Assembly: GCA_045578205.1 (NCBI GenBank)
Contig: JAZNJU010000035.1
Coordinates: 1-10,024 of the forward strand
Source of the DNA: RGIG8748 sp045578205
Lineage (GTDB): Bacteria > Bacillota > Clostridia > UMGS1810
Length of the DNA stretch: 10,024 nt
Reading direction: 5' to 3'
Positions 6,225-10,024 of the stretch are shown here, one piece after another. The position numbers and the translations under genes were made by a program. Numbering within the stretch: the first letter of the stretch is position 1; the number at the start of each line of letters is the position of its first letter. A model generated the notes under the pieces. That model saw only the letters and a list, made by a program, of their open reading frames with translations. It had not been told where the DNA came from and searched no databases.

Positions 6225-8318
6225 ATGAACAATGTAACTGAGATTTTCGGAAGCCTGGTTTTCAACGACAGTGTTATGAAAGAACGTCTTCCCGAGGAAG
6301 TCTATAACAGTTTAAGGGATACTATAGATAATGGTCAGCCTATGTCTTCGGAAACTGCAAATGTTGTGGCAAATGCCATGAAGGAATGGGCGATTGAAAA
6401 GGGAGCCACTCACTTTACACATTGGTTCCAGCCCATGACAGATGTAACTGCCGAAAAACACGACAGTTTCATTTCTCCTGCAGAAGACGGCAGAATAATT
6501 ATGGAGTTTTCCGGCAAGGAACTTATAAAAGGCGAACCGGATGCTTCCAGTTTTCCCTCCGGCGGACTTCGCGCAACTTTTGAAGCGAGAGGTTATACCG
6601 CATGGGACCCCTCTTCATATGCGTTTATAAAGGACAATTCTCTTTACATACCAACTGCTTTCTGTTCCTACGGCGGCGAGGCTCTGGACAAAAAAACTCC
6701 GCTTCTTCGTTCTATGGAAACTATTGAAAAGCAGGCATTGAGAGTTTTGCGCCTTTTTGGAAACACGGACTCCAAAAAGGTCATTGCAACTGTCGGTGCG
6801 GAGCAGGAATATTTTCTTGTCGACAAAGAAACCCACGACATGAGAAAAGATTTAATCTTTACCGGAAGAACCCTCTTTGGTGCAAGACCCCCAAAAGGAC
6901 AGGAATTGGGAGATCATTATTTCGGTCAGATTAAACCCAGGGTTTCTGCTTATATGAAAGAATTAGACGAAGAACTCTGGAAAAGGGGAGTGCTTGCCAA
7001 AACAAAGCACAACGAAGCGGCACCTGCCCAGCATGAGTTGGCACCGGTATTTACCACTGCCAATATCTCCATCGACCATAACCAACTTACTATGGAACTT
7101 ATGAGAAAAATTGCCGCTAAACACAACCTTGTTTGTCTTCTTCACGAAAAACCTTTTGACGGTGTTAACGGAAGCGGTAAACACAACAACTGGTCGCTTA
7201 CTACTGACGATGGAATAAACCTCTTAAAACCAGGAAAAACACCTTATGACAATCTTCAGTTCTTAATATTCTTCTGCGCTGTAATAAAGGCTGTGGATGA
7301 ATATCAGGATTTGCTCAGAATATCTATAGCAAGCGCGGGAAATGATCACAGACTGGGAGGTCACGAAGCACCGCCTGCCATTGTTTCAATATTCATCGGA
7401 GAACAATTAGAGGCAATACTCGAGGCATATGAACATCACGATAAATATTCCGAGACAAAAAGAGAAAAAATGGAAACAGGTGCTCACGTTATCCCTGCTT
7501 TCACCAAAGACAAAACAGACAGAAACCGTACATCACCTTTTGCTTTTACGGGAAATAAGTTTGAATTCAGAATGCTTGGTTCCTCCGCTTCTGTTTCCGA
7601 GCCCAACGTTGTACTAAACACCATAGTTGCCGAAGAACTTATGAAATTTGCAGACGAACTGGAAGTTTCCGACAACTTTGACAACACTGTGTACGAAATC
7701 ATTGCAAAGACAGTCAGGGACCACAAGAGAATTATTTTCAACGGAAACAACTATTCCGATCAGTGGGTTACAGAAGCAAAAAAACGCGGTCTTTCAAACT
7801 ATAAAACTACACCGGATGCGATACCACATCTTATTGACAAGAAAAATGTGGAACTGTTTACCAAACACGGAATATATACTGACACGGAAATACATTCACG
7901 TTGTGACATTCTGCTTGAAAACTATTCCAAGATTATCAATATCGAGGCGCTGACTTTGATTGAGATGATTAAAAAGGAAATCATACCTTCGGTTCTTTCG
8001 TATGTCAAGGAACTTTCCGACACGGCAACATCAAAAACTAATTTCAGTGTAGCCCTCAATACGGATGTTGAGTTGGAGATTGTGACGGAACTTACGGTTC
8101 TTACAAAAAAACTCAACACACTTATGAAGAAGATAGAAAAGTATTTGAAAGATGCAGGAAAACACATCGAAAATCTGGATACTTATGCAAAGTTCTACCA
8201 TGACAAGGTACTGGTTTCGATGGAAAAGTGCCGCGAAATCATAAATGATATGGAAGTTATCACTTCATCCGATTACTGGCCTTATCCTACATACAGCGAA
8301 CTCTTGTTCAACGTATAA
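6225..8318 (+). CDS. glnN: Type III glutamine synthetase
   Basis: Glutamine synthetase III makes glutamine from glutamate, ammonia and ATP and works as a large cytoplasmic dodecamer. At 697 residues it has the usual GSIII size (about 700-730), far longer than GSI or GSII (about 350-470). Motifs in order are a GSIII-specific N-terminal region with THWFQPMT (63-72) and FPSGGLRATFEARGYTAWD (110-128), the glutamate/metal site GAEQEYFL (191-198), NEAAPAQHE (263-271), NGSGKHNNWS (315-324), DHRLGGHEAPPA (374-385), and a phosphate-binding region RTSPFAFTGNKFEFRMLGSS (435-454). The C-terminal part is helical. The ATG at 6225 has GGAGG 9 nt upstream. It lies 39 nt after murJ and 20 nt before uppP with no terminator in between, so it probably shares their transcript. 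No glnR-like site, nitrogen riboswitch or separate promoter is evident in the short upstream gap. Confidence 0.97.
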   Translation: MNNVTEIFGSLVFNDSVMKERLPEEVYNSLRDTIDNGQPMSSETANVVANAMKEWAIEKGATHFTHWFQPMTDVTAEKHDSFISPAEDGRIIMEFSGKELIKGEPDASSFPSGGLRATFEARGYTAWDPSSYAFIKDNSLYIPTAFCSYGGEALDKKTPLLRSMETIEKQALRVLRLFGNTDSKKVIATVGAEQEYFLVDKETHDMRKDLIFTGRTLFGARPPKGQELGDHYFGQIKPRVSAYMKELDEELWKRGVLAKTKHNEAAPAQHELAPVFTTANISIDHNQLTMELMRKIAAKHNLVCLLHEKPFDGVNGSGKHNNWSLTTDDGINLLKPGKTPYDNLQFLIFFCAVIKAVDEYQDLLRISIASAGNDHRLGGHEAPPAIVSIFIGEQLEAILEAYEHHDKYSETKREKMETGAHVIPAFTKDKTDRNRTSPFAFTGNKFEFRMLGSSASVSEPNVVLNTIVAEELMKFADELEVSDNFDNTVYEIIAKTVRDHKRIIFNGNNYSDQWVTEAKKRGLSNYKTTPDAIPHLIDKKNVELFTKHGIYTDTEIHSRCDILLENYSKIINIEALTLIEMIKKEIIPSVLSYVKELSDTATSKTNFSVALNTDVELEIVTELTVLTKKLNTLMKKIEKYLKDAGKHIENLDTYAKFYHDKVLVSMEKCREIINDMEVITSSDYWPYPTYSELLFNV

Positions 8319-8338
8319 TTTTTTAAAGGAGATATGCA

Positions 8339-9178
8339 ATGAATTTCATACTTTTTATTCAAAGCGTACTCATGGGTATTGTTCAGGGAATAACCGAGTG
8401 GTTACCCATAAGCAGTACAGGGCATATGATATTGCTCGACGAATTTATAAAAATGAATGTTTCTGAAACTTTCATGGAAACTTTTTTGGTTGTTATACAG
8501 TTTGGTTCAATACTTGCAGTAGTTTTTCTTTATTTTAACAAACTAAACCCCTTTGTTTCAAAAGCAAACAGAGAAGAGTTTGAACTTTTGGGAAACACCA
8601 ACATAAAAAAAGAGACACTTTCTCTTTACGGCAAGGTTTTAATTGCAGTGTTACCTGCGGCAATTACAGGACTTTTGTTTGATGATAAGTTAGACGAACT
8701 TTTCTACAATGCCCATACTGTGTCTGTGACACTTATTCTCTACGGTATTATCTTTATTGTTGTTGAAAGCAGAGAGAAAAAATACAAGGTTACAGACATC
8801 AATTCTCTTTCGTATAAAACTGCATTTGTAATCGGCCTTTTTCAAATACTGGCGCTTATACCGGGAACTTCCCGAAGCGGTTCAACAATTATCGGTGCCA
8901 CGCTTATAGGCTGTTCCAGATTTGTTGCAGCGGAATTTTCTTTCTTTCTTGCAATTCCGGTCATGCTCGGAGCGAGCGCACTTAAACTGCTCAAATCGGG
9001 ATTAGGATTTACCTATTCGGAATGGATGGTTCTTGCCACAGGAATGATAGTTGCATTTTTAGTTTCTGTCGCTGCAATAAAGTTTCTTATGGGTTACATA
9101 AGAAAACGTGATTTCAAGGGATTTGGATACTACAGAATTGTTTTGGGTATTCTGCTTATTTTGTATTTTATCGTATAA
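8339..9178 (+). CDS. uppP: Undecaprenyl-diphosphatase UppP (BacA type)
   Basis: UppP removes one phosphate from undecaprenyl diphosphate so that the lipid carrier can be reused for peptidoglycan and other wall polymers; extra copies give bacitracin resistance. The 279-residue polytopic membrane protein has the (E/Q)xxxE motif as Q16-E20 within QGITEWLPISSTGHM, which also supplies S25, S26 and H29, and the second signature PGTSRSG (175-181) with the essential arginine R179. Length is normal (about 265-285). The ATG at 8339 follows AAAGGAGA with 7 nt spacing; the ATG at 8334 is out of frame. It begins 20 nt after glnN and ends at a bidirectional terminator, so it is the last gene of the run that starts at ireB. 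With murJ it covers two membrane steps of the lipid II cycle. Confidence 0.96.
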   Translation: MNFILFIQSVLMGIVQGITEWLPISSTGHMILLDEFIKMNVSETFMETFLVVIQFGSILAVVFLYFNKLNPFVSKANREEFELLGNTNIKKETLSLYGKVLIAVLPAAITGLLFDDKLDELFYNAHTVSVTLILYGIIFIVVESREKKYKVTDINSLSYKTAFVIGLFQILALIPGTSRSGSTIIGATLIGCSRFVAAEFSFFLAIPVMLGASALKLLKSGLGFTYSEWMVLATGMIVAFLVSVAAIKFLMGYIRKRDFKGFGYYRIVLGILLILYFIV

Positions 9179-9238
9179 CAAAAAGACCTCTTTCAGCGTG
9201 TCGATAACCCCGACACTCTGAATTTGTTCTTTTTTTGT
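9178..9238. terminator. Bidirectional terminator between convergent uppP and atpC
   Basis: The core is an inverted repeat, 9192-9203 with 9211-9222, of 11 paired positions and one mismatch (C9197 against T9217), built around GTGTCG and CGACAC with a 7-nt loop. On the plus strand it is followed by seven T at 9230-9236; on the minus strand, five A at 9180-9184 give a T-run. The flanking A-tract and T-tract can pair with each other and lengthen the stem, another usual trait of bidirectional terminators. It would end both the uppP transcript and the atp operon transcript. Confidence 0.85.
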
Positions 9239-9243
9239 GTGTT

Positions 9244-9504
9244 TTACTGCCATTTGAAACTTCCTGAAAGCAGAGTTGCGCCATCCGATGAAACGGTTAG
9301 AATTCCGCCCTCGGTATTGGCTTTTTTTTCGCTTCCGTCCGAAAGTTGTATTTTACATTCGCAAGGAACAACTCCTGTTACAAAAGGAGTATGTCCTGCT
9401 AAAATTGCGAATTCTCCCTCGGTTCCCCTTAGGAAAATTGCCGTTATTTCATCCTTGAATATATCTCCGTCCGGAGAAGAAACGGTTAGGTTAAAGGTTT
9501 TCAT
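9244..9504 (-). CDS. atpC: ATP synthase F1 epsilon subunit, lacking the C-terminal helical domain
   Basis: Epsilon is part of the central stalk of the F1Fo ATP synthase and joins gamma to the c-ring; in many bacteria its C-terminal helices also inhibit ATP hydrolysis. The 86 residues match the N-terminal beta-sandwich: MKTFNLTVSSPDGDIFK, then GTEGEFAILAGHTPFVTG (27-44), CKIQLSDGSE and the GGILTV strand. The protein ends in SGSFKWQ just where the beta-domain ends. The usual 130-140-residue protein continues with a helical hairpin that is absent here. The stop at 9244 is followed directly by the terminator, and no other frame encodes the missing part, so this is a natural short form rather than a frameshift. 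The start lies 2 nt after the atpD stop, with AAGGGA as the ribosome binding site 8 nt before the ATG. Confidence 0.93.
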   Translation of the reverse strand: MKTFNLTVSSPDGDIFKDEITAIFLRGTEGEFAILAGHTPFVTGVVPCECKIQLSDGSEKKANTEGGILTVSSDGATLLSGSFKWQ

Positions 9505-9506
9505 AA

Positions 9507-10024
9507 TTACAGTCCCTTCGCCTTTTCTATTGCTTCTTCAATAGTTCCTACAAAGAGGAAAGCAGATTCCGGAAGATCGTCGTGCTTGCCTTCGCAAATT
9601 TCTTTGAATCCTCTGATTGTCTCGTTAAGCGGTACATAAGTACCCTCAATTCCCGTGAATTTTTCAGATACGGTAAAAGGCTGAGAAAGGAATCTCTGGA
9701 TTTTTCTTGCTCTCTGAACAAGGAGTTTATCCTCGTCGGAGAGTTCATCCATACCCATAATTGCGATAATGTCCATAAGTTCCTGATAACGCTGAAGAAT
9801 TCTTTGAACTTCTCTTGCAACAGCATAGTGTTCTTCGCCGACGGTTTCGGGTGAAAGCATACGGCTTGTAGATTCAAGAGGATCAACAGCGGGGTAGATA
9901 CCCTGTGAGGCAATCCCTCTGGAAAGAACGGTAGTTGCATCAAGATGTGCAAAAGTTGTTGCAGGAGCAGGATCAGTAAGGTCATCTGCAGGCACATAAA
10001 CAGCCTGTATTGAAGTTATGGATC
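9507..10024 (-). CDS. atpD: ATP synthase F1 beta subunit, C-terminal part (5' end beyond window)
   Basis: Beta is the catalytic subunit of F1. The frame is open from the window edge (first whole codon at 10022) through 171 residues to TAA at 9507, about the last third of a protein of about 465 residues. It starts SITSIQAVYVPADDLTDPAP, the strand that follows Walker B in beta subunits. HLDATTVLSR, the adenine-contact region and the C-terminal helical domain follow. The lever loop reads DELSDED instead of the textbook DELSEED, a conservative change. The GTG at 9995 is an internal valine. Its stop is 2 nt from the atpC start, the usual atpD-atpC order of an atp operon; the rest would lie beyond 10024. 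Nothing suggests damage. Confidence 0.97.
   Translation of the reverse strand, partial: SITSIQAVYVPADDLTDPAPATTFAHLDATTVLSRGIASQGIYPAVDPLESTSRMLSPETVGEEHYAVAREVQRILQRYQELMDIIAIMGMDELSDEDKLLVQRARKIQRFLSQPFTVSEKFTGIEGTYVPLNETIRGFKEICEGKHDDLPESAFLFVGTIEEAIEKAKGL

Noticed and set aside
9179..9243. A frameshifted remnant of the missing AtpC C-terminal domain
   Set aside because: Only a terminator fits in this short gap, and no minus-strand frame encodes a helical continuation.
9224..9544. A 106-codon plus-strand open frame over atpC
   Set aside because: It is antisense to the conserved epsilon subunit and begins inside the terminator; the protein is low-complexity.
1..10024. Mobile element, phage, CRISPR array or defence system
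   Set aside because: No transposase, integrase, direct-repeat array, tRNA or attachment site was seen. The genes are housekeeping or common metabolic types with intact reading frames and similar base composition by eye.

Overview
The window looks like an ordinary chromosomal segment of an anaerobic, low-GC Firmicute, most likely class Clostridia (inference). The evidence is an AT-rich sequence with strong GGAGG-type ribosome binding sites, two TTG starts, an IreB/UPF0297 gene (a Firmicutes marker family), a 697-residue type III glutamine synthetase, and a clostridial-style amidase with copper-amine-oxidase-like and AMIN domains. No mobile element, CRISPR array, tRNA or rRNA was seen.

Layout. 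(1) 2-916: 3' part of ruvB (Holliday junction helicase), ending in a perfect 12-bp terminator hairpin. (2) 1023-2453: secreted cell-wall amidase. (3) 2503-4289: a consensus-like promoter drives a two-gene unit that starts both genes with TTG: a TIM-barrel sugar isomerase/epimerase-like protein and a signal-less NodB-type polysaccharide deacetylase. (4) 4302-9178: an extended -10 promoter followed by four closely spaced same-strand genes, ireB, murJ, glnN and uppP, ending in a bidirectional terminator. (5) 9244-10024, minus strand: atpC and the 3' part of atpD, the end of the F1Fo ATP synthase operon, converging on uppP.

How the genes fit together. The amidase (peptidoglycan hydrolysis), MurJ (lipid II flipping), UppP (undecaprenyl carrier recycling) and IreB (a PASTA-kinase substrate that tunes envelope synthesis in relatives) make this an envelope-oriented neighbourhood. 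GlnN lies inside the same gene run. The isomerase/deacetylase pair looks like a small cytoplasmic carbohydrate-processing unit of unknown substrate.

I found no clearly new system. The points most worth a second look are an epsilon subunit that lacks the whole C-terminal helical domain, the coupling of ireB to murJ rather than to alaS/ruvX, a MurJ homologue lacking two residues important in E. coli MurJ, and the TTG-initiated isomerase/deacetylase pair.
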